Shown here piece by piece: positions 22,526 through 30,395 of a DNA stretch of 64,000 nucleotides; the stretch's first letter is position 1, and every line of letters begins with the position of its first letter. The DNA is from Extensimonas soli (GTDB lineage: Bacteria > Pseudomonadota > Gammaproteobacteria > Burkholderiales > Burkholderiaceae_C): NCBI RefSeq assembly GCF_029211265.1, contig NZ_JARGEL010000006.1, positions 1 to 64,000 on the forward strand, given 5' to 3'. The notes below the pieces were generated by a model. It worked only from the letters and a program-made list of their open reading frames with translations. It was not told the DNA's origin and searched no databases. A program made the translations under genes and the position numbers.

Positions 22526-22942
22526 TCAGTGTGCATCGAACGCCCCCTGCAGCCATTGCAGGCCCTGCGGCTCCAGCAGCACCACGTCGAAGCGGCAGGG
22601 CGGTGGTGCGGGCAGGCGCAGCAGGTAGTGGCGCGCCGCGAACACGATGCGCCGCTGTTTAGTGCTGCCTATGCTGGCCGCAGCGCCGCCATGGCTGGTG
22701 CTCGCGCGGCTGCGCACCTCGACGAACACCAGCGTGCCGTCGGGCGCGCGCATCACGAGGTCGATCTCGCCGCCGCCGCGCCCCGGCGTTCGATAATTGC
22801 GCGTTACGAGCCGCAGGCCCGCGGCCTGCAGATGGGCCAGGGCGCGGTCTTCGGCCATGTTGCCCTGGTGCCGCGTCGTGGGCTGCCGCGTGCTTGCGGC
22901 GGCCTTGCTGGGCGCGGCGGGTTTTTTGGAGGGGAATGGCAT
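22526..22942 (-). CDS. yraN: YraN-family protein (UPF0102, nuclease-like fold)
   Basis: The approximately 138-residue protein has the restriction-endonuclease-like core of the family: AEDRALAHLQAAGLRLVTRNYR, GGGEIDLVMR, VFVEVRSR, and KQRRIVFAARHYL. Function is not established; it is usually next to rsmI, as here. The starts at 22942 and 22960 both lack good ribosome sites. The start overlaps that of the divergent rsmI by a few bases. Confidence 0.9.
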   Translation of the reverse strand: MPFPSKKPAAPSKAAASTRQPTTRHQGNMAEDRALAHLQAAGLRLVTRNYRTPGRGGGEIDLVMRAPDGTLVFVEVRSRASTSHGGAAASIGSTKQRRIVFAARHYLLRLPAPPPCRFDVVLLEPQGLQWLQGAFDAH

Positions 22943-23868
22943 TGAGTGCAACTTTCGCATTGGCGCTGGGCGCGGCGCACGCGGCAGCGGCTGCGCAGCA
23001 TTATCCGCAGGGGGCGCTGTACGTGGTCGCCACGCCCATAGGCAATCTGGCCGACGTCACGCTGCGCGCGCTGCACGTGCTGCAGCTCGCCGAGCGCATC
23101 GCCTGCGAAGATACGCGCCACACGCAGGCGCTGCTGCGCGCCTACGGCATCGACAAGAGGCCGAGCCAGCTGCTCGCGGTGCACGAGCACAACGAGGCCG
23201 AAGCCGCGCAGGCGGTATTGGCGCATCTGCGCCAAGGCGAGCGCGTGGCCTACGTGAGTGACGCGGGCACGCCCGGCGTGAGCGACCCCGGTGCGCGCCT
23301 GGCCGCCGCAGTGCGCGCCGCGGGCCTGCGCGTGCTGCCGCTGCCGGGCGCGAGCAGCGTGACCACGGCGCTGAGCGCGGCCGGTGCCGTGGCGCCGAGC
23401 GCGGCGCAGGAGGGCTTCGTGTTCGCAGGTTTTTTGCCGACCAAGACGAGCGAGCGCGCCGCCGCCGTGCAGCAGCTCGCACACGAGGCGCGCTGCGTGG
23501 TGCTGCTCGAAGCGCCGCACCGCATCCTCGAGCTGGCGCAGGCGCTCGCGCCGCTGGGCGAGCGCCCTGTGACCCTGGCGCGCGAGCTGACCAAGCAGTT
23601 CGAGGAGATCGCCACCGTCCCCGCGCAGGGCCTGCCGGTCTGGTTTGCCGCCGCGCCCGAGCGTGCGCGCGGCGAATTCGTCGTGCTGCTGCACCCCGCC
23701 GCCCTTGCCGCGCACGACGCCAGCATGGAAGCGGGCCAGCGCGCGCTGCGCCTGTTGCTGCCCGAGCTGCCGCTCAAGACCGCCGTGCGCCTGGCCGCGC
23801 AGCTCAGCGGCGCGCCGCGCAATGCGCTCTATGCGCAGGCGCTCGAGTGGAAGGGGACGGAGGATTGA
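22936..23868 (+). CDS. rsmI: 16S rRNA (cytidine1402-2'-O)-methyltransferase
   Basis: This 310-residue tetrapyrrole-methylase-fold enzyme 2'-O-methylates C1402 of 16S rRNA. Typical blocks are LYVVATPIGNLADVTLRAL (residues 26-44), ACEDTRHT, VAYVSDAGTPGVSDPG, PLPGASSVTTALSAAG, and FVFAGFLP. The ATG at 22936 directly follows GGAGGGGA. A MITE (copy B) lies 43 bp downstream. Confidence 0.94.
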   Translation: MALSATFALALGAAHAAAAAQHYPQGALYVVATPIGNLADVTLRALHVLQLAERIACEDTRHTQALLRAYGIDKRPSQLLAVHEHNEAEAAQAVLAHLRQGERVAYVSDAGTPGVSDPGARLAAAVRAAGLRVLPLPGASSVTTALSAAGAVAPSAAQEGFVFAGFLPTKTSERAAAVQQLAHEARCVVLLEAPHRILELAQALAPLGERPVTLARELTKQFEEIATVPAQGLPVWFAAAPERARGEFVVLLHPAALAAHDASMEAGQRALRLLLPELPLKTAVRLAAQLSGAPRNALYAQALEWKGTED

Positions 23869-23911
23869 TCCGTCTGCGCTACGCGAAGATTTGTATCAAA
23901 ACGGCTTCTAG

Positions 23912-24072
23912 CAGCCTGTCGGACTTTGGAATCGTCGGCTGCGAATGTGCCGCAGCGGCCCATTTTTTACCGTCTTCTTGCCCCATAGTCCCGCTATGGG
24001 GCGGCGAATCCGGCAAAAACTGGCCTCGCTGGGGCCCATTCTCGCTTTCGACGTCCAAAGTCCGACAGGCTG
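23912..24072. repeat. 161-bp CTRG-flanked MITE, copy B
   Basis: Full-length copy with cagcctgtcggactttgg / ccaaagtccgacaggctg ends and perfect CTAG duplications (23908-23911 and 24073-24076). It lies in the rsmI-prfC convergent gap beside a small Comamonadaceae palindrome. Convergent gene ends suggest it could act in termination, but its sequence has no U-run. Confidence 0.92.
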
Positions 24073-24076
24073 CTAG

Positions 24077-24112
24077 CCCTTATCCATCAAGCGCGAGCAG
24101 CTATCAATTAAA
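24077..24112 (-). repeat. Comamonadaceae small palindromic repeat
   Basis: The minus strand reads ttgatagctgctcgcgcttg followed by atggataaggg, the same core as at 1227. The MITE inserted at its edge, so the two repeat families abut. Confidence 0.65.
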
Positions 24113-24115
24113 TAT

Positions 24116-25744
24116 CTACCCGGCGCTGCCCAGCGAAAGCCCCGCGTGCTCGCGCAGCGGGTGGAAGTGGATTTTGGGAAAGCGCTCCTGCGCCAGGCGC
24201 ACGTCGTAGGGGCTGGTGCACAGGTAGGCCAGCGCGCCCGCGGCGTCGTGTGCCATGCGCGTGGGGTAGGCGGCTTCGAATTCGCGCAGCTCTTGCGGGC
24301 TGTCGGCGCTGATCCAGCGCGCGCTCGTGTAGGGGCAGCCTTCGAGCCGCACTTCGCAGTCGTATTCGGCGGCCAGGCGGTGCTGCACCACCTCGAACTG
24401 CAGCTGGCCCACGGCGCCCAGCAGCATGTTGCCGCCCATGTCGGGCTTGAAGACCTGGATCGCGCCTTCCTCGCCAAGTTGCAAAAGGCCCTGCTGCAGC
24501 TGCTTGGTGCGCAGCGGGTTCTTGAGCACCACGGTCATGAACATCTCGGGCGCGAAGAAGGGCAGGCCGGTGAACTGCAGGTTCGCGCCGTCGGTGATGG
24601 TGTCGCCCAGCTGCACGCCGCCGTGCGTGGTAAAGCCGATGATGTCGCCCGCGTAGGCTTCTTCCACGGCCTCGCGGCGCTGGCTCATGAAGGTGACCAC
24701 GCTGGTCGGGCGCAGCTCCTTGCCCGTGCGTTGCACCTTGAGCTTCATGCCTGGCGTGTAGCGGCCCGAGGCCACGCGCACGAAGGCGATGCGGTCGCGG
24801 TGGTTGGCGTCCATGTTCGCCTGCACCTTGAACACCACGCCCGAAAAGCCCTCGTCGTCGGGCTGCACGGTTTTTTCCACGGGCTGTTTGTTCACGAGCA
24901 AGCTGCTCAGGCGCGGGCCGGGCGGCGGCGCCAGATCGACCAGCGCGTCGAGCACCTCCATCACGCCAAAATTGTTCACGCCCGAGCCGAAGAACACCGG
25001 CGTCTGCTTGCCGGCCAGAAAGGCCGCATGATCCCAGGCGGGCGAGGCGCCCACGGCGAGCTCCATGCTCTCCATGGCCTCGTCGAATTCGCTGCCGAAG
25101 CGCGCGCGCAGGCGCTCGGTTTCACTCAAAGGGATGGCTTCGAAGTCCTGCGGGCGCCGCTCGGAGCCGGCCTCGAACACCGTCATGCTCTGCGTGCGCA
25201 GGTTGATGATGCCGCCAAAGCGCTTGCCCTGGCCCACGGGCCAGGTCATGGGCACGCAGGACATGCCGAGCTCGCGCTCGACCTCGTCGAGGATGTCGAG
25301 CGGCGCGCGCACTTCGCGGTCCATCTTGTTCACGAAGGTGATGATGGGCGTGTCGCGCTGGCGGCAGACCTCGATCAGGCGGCGCGTCTGCGCCTCCACG
25401 CCGTTGGCCGCGTCGATCACCATGAGCGCCGAATCCACGGCCGTGAGCACGCGGTAGGTGTCTTCAGAAAAATCCTTGTGGCCGGGCGTGTCGAGCAGGT
25501 TGATGACGTGCTCGCGGTAGCTCATCTGCATCACGCTCGAGGCCACCGAAATGCCGCGCTGCTTTTCGATCTCCATCCAGTCGCTGGTGGCGTGGCGGCT
25601 GGCTTTGCGGCCCTTGACGGCGCCGGCGATCTGGATCGCGCCCGAAAACAGCAGCAGCTTTTCCGTCAGCGTGGTCTTGCCTGCGTCGGGGTGGGAGATG
25701 ATGGCAAAAGTGCGGCGGCGCCGCGTTTCTGAGGCGTAGGACAC
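24116..25744 (-). CDS. prfC: Peptide chain release factor 3
   Basis: This 542-residue GTPase recycles RF1/RF2 from the ribosome. G1 is SHPDAGKTT at residues 17-25, G3 is DTPGHKDF, G4 is NKMD, and the C-terminal domain contains PDMGGNMLLGAVGQLQFEV. The GTG at 25744 gives MSYASETRRRRTFAIISHPD, the usual start; earlier in-frame codons are unlikely to be translated. Confidence 0.95.
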   Translation of the reverse strand: MSYASETRRRRTFAIISHPDAGKTTLTEKLLLFSGAIQIAGAVKGRKASRHATSDWMEIEKQRGISVASSVMQMSYREHVINLLDTPGHKDFSEDTYRVLTAVDSALMVIDAANGVEAQTRRLIEVCRQRDTPIITFVNKMDREVRAPLDILDEVERELGMSCVPMTWPVGQGKRFGGIINLRTQSMTVFEAGSERRPQDFEAIPLSETERLRARFGSEFDEAMESMELAVGASPAWDHAAFLAGKQTPVFFGSGVNNFGVMEVLDALVDLAPPPGPRLSSLLVNKQPVEKTVQPDDEGFSGVVFKVQANMDANHRDRIAFVRVASGRYTPGMKLKVQRTGKELRPTSVVTFMSQRREAVEEAYAGDIIGFTTHGGVQLGDTITDGANLQFTGLPFFAPEMFMTVVLKNPLRTKQLQQGLLQLGEEGAIQVFKPDMGGNMLLGAVGQLQFEVVQHRLAAEYDCEVRLEGCPYTSARWISADSPQELREFEAAYPTRMAHDAAGALAYLCTSPYDVRLAQERFPKIHFHPLREHAGLSLGSAG

Positions 25745-25890
25745 GGGGTTCTCGGGTGTGGAGCCCCGCGCGGCGCAGCAGAGGCAGGCGGGGCAGGGCG
25801 GCGCGCTGGCCGCAGGGGGCGCGATTTTATCGAGGAAAGGGGGCGTTTGCGGGCGTTTGCGCGCGTTCAGGGATGCAGCGCGGCCGTGAT

Positions 25891-25946
25891 TGAACCCAGA
25901 TTGTCCATCAGGCGGCGCTGCGCGCCTCATGGACAATCTGGGTTGA
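25891..25946. repeat. Palindrome of the TTGAACCCAGATTGTCCAT repeat family
   Basis: tgaacccagattgtccat and its inverted complement atggacaatctgggttga flank a GC-rich centre, giving an 18-bp perfect stem. Single arms recur at 42702 and 44852, and a related pair of arms bounds 29017-29194. It lies between prfC and the ABC/phosphatase gene and could act as a terminator or REP-like element. Confidence 0.8.
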
Positions 25947-25961
25947 AGGGCTCCCCGCCTC

Positions 25962-27560
25962 TCAGGTGCGCATTAGCAAGTCGGTCTCGAAGTCGTGCAG
26001 AAACTGCTCCTGCATAGAGGTCTGCACGTAGGAGCGGTTGATCTGGCGCAGGCGTTCGAGAGCGCTTGCGGCGCTGAGGCCGCCCTCGCGGATCAGCCAG
26101 GCGGCAAGCACGGTGCCGGTGCGGCCCAGCCCGGCTTTGCAGTGTACGGCGACGACATTCCCTGCATCCAAGAGCAGTTGCATGCGCCGCAGCAGCATGT
26201 AGGTCTGGGGGATAGAGGGGGTCTCGCGGTCGAAGATCGGCAGATGGATGTTCGTCAGACCATGGCTTGCGAGCGCCTGCTGATCGAGGTCGCGCTCGGT
26301 GAGCGTGACGAGGTGCGTGATGCCCACGCGGCGCAGCAAGTCGAGGTCGTAGTCCATGGGGCTGCTGATGCCCGGCTCGGCACAGCCCGCAAGGCGTCCC
26401 GCCACGATCCAGTGAAAGCCCGCAGGGCCGCGCGAGGCGGGGACGACATCCGCTCCGACGCTGGCAGCAATGGCGACCCCGTGGGGAGACGTAGGCGGCA
26501 GCGGGGCGTAGCGGCGCGCGGCAACCGCCATGCCAGGTGCAGAGGGGTCGTCAGCGGCGGCGTCTGCCGAGGCAGGCCGGGAAACCGCTTGGGGCTTCGC
26601 CGTGGGTTCGGCTTGCCGTGTGACGGGTGTGCCGGCAGACGATGGCGCTGGTACGGGCTCGGGCACGAGGCCGGGGATGAGAGTGGGCGGCGCGACTGCA
26701 GCTTCCTCTGCCTGGCGTAAAAACGGCGCGATTGCCTCCAATGCTGCGGCCGGCAGGGGCGGGGGTGCCTCGACGCTGGGGTCGAGGTCTTCAGGGCGCG
26801 CATCGGGCGAGGCGATGGCAAGGCTGCCACTGCGCACGAATTGCTGCACCCAAGGGTTGTCGTTGTAGGGGCTGAAGAACCGCGCACAGTCCTGGTGCGC
26901 CAGCACCCGCCCGCCGCCGAGCAACACGATGCGGTTCGCAAGTTGCCGCGTCTGACCCTGGTGGTGCAGCACGACGAACAGCCGCGTCCTTTGTCCGAGC
27001 ACGCGAAGCCAATCCATCAACCAGCGCGCCGCGCCTTCTGGCAGTCCGTAGGTCGGCTCATCGATGCAGAGCAAGGGCGGCGCTGTGGCTGCGTGCGAGA
27101 GGATGTTGGCGGCGCGTTGCTGCTCCAGCGGCAGGGACAGCATCGCCTCATCGAGGCGGGGCGCCAGATTGCTAAGACCGTGTAATTCGAGCAATTGTTG
27201 CGCGAATGCGTTCCACGCCGCGGGGGCGCGCTCCTCCTGCTGGCGGGCGTGAAAGATCAGCGCATCGCGCAGTGTTGCCTTGAGTACGGCGGCATGCTGC
27301 TGCACGAGTGCGGGACGATGTTGTGCGATCGGCTCGCCGAGCACGAGCGCTTGGCCCCAAGTGCGAAAAAGAGCATTGCTTTGCGTGAGTCCCGCGAGCG
27401 AGCGCAGCAGGGTGGACTTGCCGCCCTTTACCGGCCCCATGAGCACGTCTATGCCCTGGGCGGGCAAGTCCAGATCGACGCTGGCGAGCACGACGCGTGT
27501 GCCGAAGGAGGCGCCCCAGCCGCGCAGCGCCAGCACATCGGCCGGCGTGGGCGCTTGCAT
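25962..27560 (-). CDS. Fusion of an ABC-type ATPase and a Cdc14-like protein phosphatase
   Basis: The 532-residue protein joins two unrelated enzymes. Residues 1-250 form an ABC ATPase: Walker A GPVKGGKST (42-50), Walker B LLCIDEPTYGL (163-173), and an H-loop at His199-200. The signature motif is degenerate (LSLPLEQQR instead of LSGGQ), and no membrane domain is present or adjacent. A Pro/Ala-rich linker spans about 255-380. Residues 385-530 form a dual-specificity/Cdc14-like phosphatase with HCKAGLGRTGT (473-483) and a candidate general acid at Asp444. It is translationally coupled to the upstream roadblock gene (TGATG overlap). The function is unknown to me; ATP-regulated signalling is an inference. 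Confidence 0.85.
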   Translation of the reverse strand: MQAPTPADVLALRGWGASFGTRVVLASVDLDLPAQGIDVLMGPVKGGKSTLLRSLAGLTQSNALFRTWGQALVLGEPIAQHRPALVQQHAAVLKATLRDALIFHARQQEERAPAAWNAFAQQLLELHGLSNLAPRLDEAMLSLPLEQQRAANILSHAATAPPLLCIDEPTYGLPEGAARWLMDWLRVLGQRTRLFVVLHHQGQTRQLANRIVLLGGGRVLAHQDCARFFSPYNDNPWVQQFVRSGSLAIASPDARPEDLDPSVEAPPPLPAAALEAIAPFLRQAEEAAVAPPTLIPGLVPEPVPAPSSAGTPVTRQAEPTAKPQAVSRPASADAAADDPSAPGMAVAARRYAPLPPTSPHGVAIAASVGADVVPASRGPAGFHWIVAGRLAGCAEPGISSPMDYDLDLLRRVGITHLVTLTERDLDQQALASHGLTNIHLPIFDRETPSIPQTYMLLRRMQLLLDAGNVVAVHCKAGLGRTGTVLAAWLIREGGLSAASALERLRQINRSYVQTSMQEQFLHDFETDLLMRT

Positions 27561-27964
27561 CAGACGGCCGATTCGAGTTCGGGCATCGCCATGCGCGCCT
27601 TGGTCAGTGCCATGCCAAGGTTGGCCGTGCGGCGGCAGACGAACACGGCCACGTAATCCTGGTAGCGCTTGCCGCGCAGAAAGACGTGGAGCAGGTTGTC
27701 GCTGTTCACCACGATCTCCTGAAAATAGTGGTGCCCATCATCGGGCACGCCGCGCGCCTTCTTGAACAACTTTTCGATCATGGTGATGTTTTGCCCGGCA
27801 AACAGGTCTGCCGTGGCGGCTGCGACCAGTTCGATGACCTCCTGCGGGTGCGAATCCACGGTTTTGACGGCCAGCAACATGCCAGAGCCTATATCCACAT
27901 AGCCACCGGCGACGCATTCTGGAATGGTCGAGATCAGGGCTGCGAGTTTGGCGTCGAGTGACAT
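27560..27964 (-). CDS. Roadblock/LC7-like protein
   Basis: The 134-residue protein has the alternating helix-strand pattern of roadblock/longin domains: helix LAALISTIPE, strands GYVDIGSGMLLAVK, helix IELVAAATADLF, strand FQEIVVNSDNLLHVFL, strand DYVAVFVC, and a final helix. Such proteins often regulate small GTPases (as MglB does MglA). No GTPase is adjacent here; the partner is probably the ABC/phosphatase fusion, whose start overlaps its stop by one base. An AAGGAAA site precedes the ATG. Confidence 0.75.
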   Translation of the reverse strand: MSLDAKLAALISTIPECVAGGYVDIGSGMLLAVKTVDSHPQEVIELVAAATADLFAGQNITMIEKLFKKARGVPDDGHHYFQEIVVNSDNLLHVFLRGKRYQDYVAVFVCRRTANLGMALTKARMAMPELESAV

Positions 27965-28164
27965 GAGTGTTTCCTTGGTTGCGGTAGATGAAAGTAGCGG
28001 ATGGCTTCAGGCTTCAGGAGGCTGCCATGGCTTTTGCGCTGCTTGTCGTTCTCGACCCTTTGCGCAGGCCCTTGGCTGAACGCCCTCTGAAGCGCCATCA
28101 TAAATCCCGATTGCAGGGCTCGACAATGGCGATGTACTGAATTATGCGCAAACCGGGCGCGACC

Positions 28165-28962
28165 TCAGCCCGCAAAGCGCGGCGCGCGTTTTTCGATGAA
28201 GGCGCGCACGGCCTCGTGGTTGTCGGCGGTGGTGTGCGCGAGCGCCTGGTAGCCGGCCGAGAGTTCAAGCAGCGATTCGAGCGAGCTGCGTTCGCCCTCG
28301 CGCAGCAGGCGCTTGGTCATGCGCAGCACGCCGCCGGGGTTGGCGGCGATCTTGCGCGCGAGCGTGAGCGCCTCGTCCAGCAGGCGCTCGTGCGGCACCA
28401 CGCGCGACACCAGGCCGCAGGCCAGCGCCTGCTGCGCGTCGAGCGCCTCGCCCGTGAAGGCCATTTCGGCCGCCTTGGACATGCCCACGGCGCGCGGCAG
28501 CAGCCAGGCGCCGCCGTCGCCGGGGACGATGCCGACCTTGACGAAGCTCTCGGCAAAAGTGGCCTTTTCCGAGGCGATGCGGATGTCGCACATGCAGCTC
28601 AGGTCCAGCCCGGCGCCGATCGCGGGGCCGTTGACGGCGGCGATCACGGGCACGTCGAGGTTGTAGAGCGCCTTGGGCAGGCGCTGGATGCCGTTGCGGT
28701 ATTCCTCGCGGACGGCTTCGGGCTGCAGGTCGGGGCTTTGAAAGCGCAGCATGTCCTTGACGTTGCCGCCCGAGCAGAACGCCGGGTCGGCGCCCGTGAC
28801 GATGACCGCGCGCACGCTGCGGTCGAGTGCGATGTCGGCGCAGGCCTGCACGAATTCGGCCACTGCGGTGTTGCCCGTGAGCGCGTTGCGCGTCTCGGGC
28901 TGGTTCATGGTCAGCGTGACGATGGCGCCGTCGCGGGTGATCTTGAGGAATGGATTGCTCAT
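28165..28962 (-). CDS. Enoyl-CoA hydratase/isomerase family protein
   Basis: This 265-residue crotonase-fold enzyme has DPAFCSGGNVKDML (CoA/oxyanion region around residue 60) and the second oxyanion block NGPAIGAGLDLSCMCDIRIA. The family's catalytic acidic positions appear as VKVGIVPGDGGAWLLPR; the Asp there is typical of hydratase-like members, but the specific reaction is unclear. It heads the string shared with two acyl-CoA dehydrogenases, suggesting beta-oxidation of an unusual acyl chain. Start 28962 is the first ATG matching the family. Confidence 0.88.
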   Translation of the reverse strand: MSNPFLKITRDGAIVTLTMNQPETRNALTGNTAVAEFVQACADIALDRSVRAVIVTGADPAFCSGGNVKDMLRFQSPDLQPEAVREEYRNGIQRLPKALYNLDVPVIAAVNGPAIGAGLDLSCMCDIRIASEKATFAESFVKVGIVPGDGGAWLLPRAVGMSKAAEMAFTGEALDAQQALACGLVSRVVPHERLLDEALTLARKIAANPGGVLRMTKRLLREGERSSLESLLELSAGYQALAHTTADNHEAVRAFIEKRAPRFAG

Positions 28963-29016
28963 GGTGTGATAGCTGGAAGGGAAGGTGAATAAAGGGCTGG
29001 ATGGCAAAAAGGCCTC

Positions 29017-29194
29017 AACCCAGATGGTTCATTGGGACGCTGGATGATGGCGAGGCGGCTGGCGCGGCAGTTTGGTCGCGGCTGAGGAGTGCATGGCCGT
29101 TGCCATGGACGACGAAGCCGCGGCCAAAATGACCGATAGACGTCCGCCAGCGCCCGCGTAGGTGCGAAGCACCGCCCAATGAACCATCTGGGTT
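29017..29194. repeat. 178-bp element with 20-bp inverted ends
   Basis: Ends are aacccagatggttcattggg (29017-29036) and its perfect complement (29175-29194). The outer bases resemble the TTGAACCCAGAT family at 25891. The interior has no gene. It fills the gap between the enoyl-CoA hydratase and acyl-CoA dehydrogenase genes, and its right end abuts the TGA stop of the dehydrogenase. Confidence 0.8.
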
Positions 29195-30216
29195 CAAGCC
29201 ACGTCGGTCACGGCGCGCAGCAGGTCCAGGCTCAGCGCGTCGCGCCGTTCGAGCAGCGCCTGGCCGACGACGTCGTGCCAGTACGACTCCGAGCCCGCCG
29301 CCTGGCGCCAGTTGTGCAGACGGCGCGTGTAAAGCTGCAGGTCGAATTCGGCCGTGAAGCCGATGGCGCCGTGGATCGAGTGGGCGAGCGCTGCGACTTC
29401 GAGCGCGGCCTCGCTGGTGCGCGCCTTGGCCACGGCGGCGCGCAGGCGCTCGGGCTGCACGCCCGGCGCACGCAAACCCAGTTGCGCGGCCATGCGCGCG
29501 GCGAAGCTGTGCTCGGAGATCACGGCAAGCTGGTGCTGTATGGCCTGGAACTTGCCGATCGGCTTGCCGAACTGCTGGCGCTCGTTCGCGTACTGCAGCG
29601 TGCGCGTGAACACGGCCATGAGTGCGCCGGCGATCTGCGCGGCGTAGAGCGCGGCCTGCAGCGTGCGCAGGTCGTGCGTGCCGGGCACGGGCGTGGCGGC
29701 GTCCCACGCGCTGGCGGGCCACTGCAGCGTGGCGTCCAGGCAAAAGCCCGCGGGCAGGCGCTCGGCGCCGGCCGTGGGCAGCAGCCGGCATGCGCCCTTG
29801 CCCAGATTGTCCAGGCGCGCCACCAGCACCCAGTCGGCGACCGCGCCCAGGCGCACGTTGGCGCAGCGCAGCGCACCGCCCGCAGCGCTGCCGACGGCGC
29901 TGGCTTCGGCGAGCGTGATGGCGCCCGCGGGCCGCGCCACACCGGCCGCCGCGAGCAGGCCGCGCGCGAGCAGGGTTTCGCCGAGTGGCAGCGGCAGCGC
30001 GTGCGCGCCGCACTGCATGAGCACGCCTTGCACGTCGGCCAGGCACAGGCCCGCGCCGCCGGCGGCCTCGGGCACGAGCGCGTCGGCAAAGCCGGCGTCT
30101 TCGAGCTGCTGCCACAGCGCCGCGTGCGCGCCCCCGGCTTCGATCGCGCGCACCACCTGCGGGGTGCATTGCGCACTCAGCAACTGCTGTACGGCGTCGG
30201 AAAAAAGATCATCCAT
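29194..30216 (-). CDS. Acyl-CoA dehydrogenase, short form
   Basis: This 340-residue flavoprotein-like protein has a divergent N-terminal half and a clearer C-terminal ACAD domain: RTLQYANERQQFGKPIGKFQAIQ is cut here to ERQQFGKPIGKFQAIQH, then LAHSIHGAIGFTAEFDLQLY. The first half lacks the strong FAD motif seen in the neighbour. Such short partners often pair with a full ACAD as heterotetramers in steroid or branched-chain degradation. The ATG at 30216 follows GAGAGGAG. The stop codon lies at the edge of the repeat at 29017-29194. Confidence 0.85.
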   Translation of the reverse strand: MDDLFSDAVQQLLSAQCTPQVVRAIEAGGAHAALWQQLEDAGFADALVPEAAGGAGLCLADVQGVLMQCGAHALPLPLGETLLARGLLAAAGVARPAGAITLAEASAVGSAAGGALRCANVRLGAVADWVLVARLDNLGKGACRLLPTAGAERLPAGFCLDATLQWPASAWDAATPVPGTHDLRTLQAALYAAQIAGALMAVFTRTLQYANERQQFGKPIGKFQAIQHQLAVISEHSFAARMAAQLGLRAPGVQPERLRAAVAKARTSEAALEVAALAHSIHGAIGFTAEFDLQLYTRRLHNWRQAAGSESYWHDVVGQALLERRDALSLDLLRAVTDVA

Positions 30217-30289
30217 GGTCTCGCTCCTCTCGTGCATGGCGCCTCGGGAAAGGTGTCAAAATGCTATTGAAAACATTGCAAAAACCTTG

Positions 30290-30350
30290 AGGCGAAATAG
30301 GCATATAGCGCTTATAGGTTCAGCGCAAGCAGCTATCGATTCGATATGAA
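30290..30350 (-). repeat. Comamonadaceae small palindromic repeat
   Basis: The minus strand reads atcgatagctgcttgcgctg then tataagcgctatatg, a palindromic core identical in its left arm to 1227. It occupies the 179-bp gap between the two acyl-CoA dehydrogenase genes. Confidence 0.65.
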
Positions 30351-30395
30351 AATTTCCAAAAAACTGCGGGCTGCAGGGGTGCGCGCCAGGGCGCT

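Noticed and set aside
25962-27560. ABC/phosphatase gene as a sequencing artefact joining two genes
   Set aside because: The linker is a continuous Pro/Ala-rich low-complexity region in the same frame, with no internal ribosome site or start at the phosphatase domain, so a true fusion is more likely.
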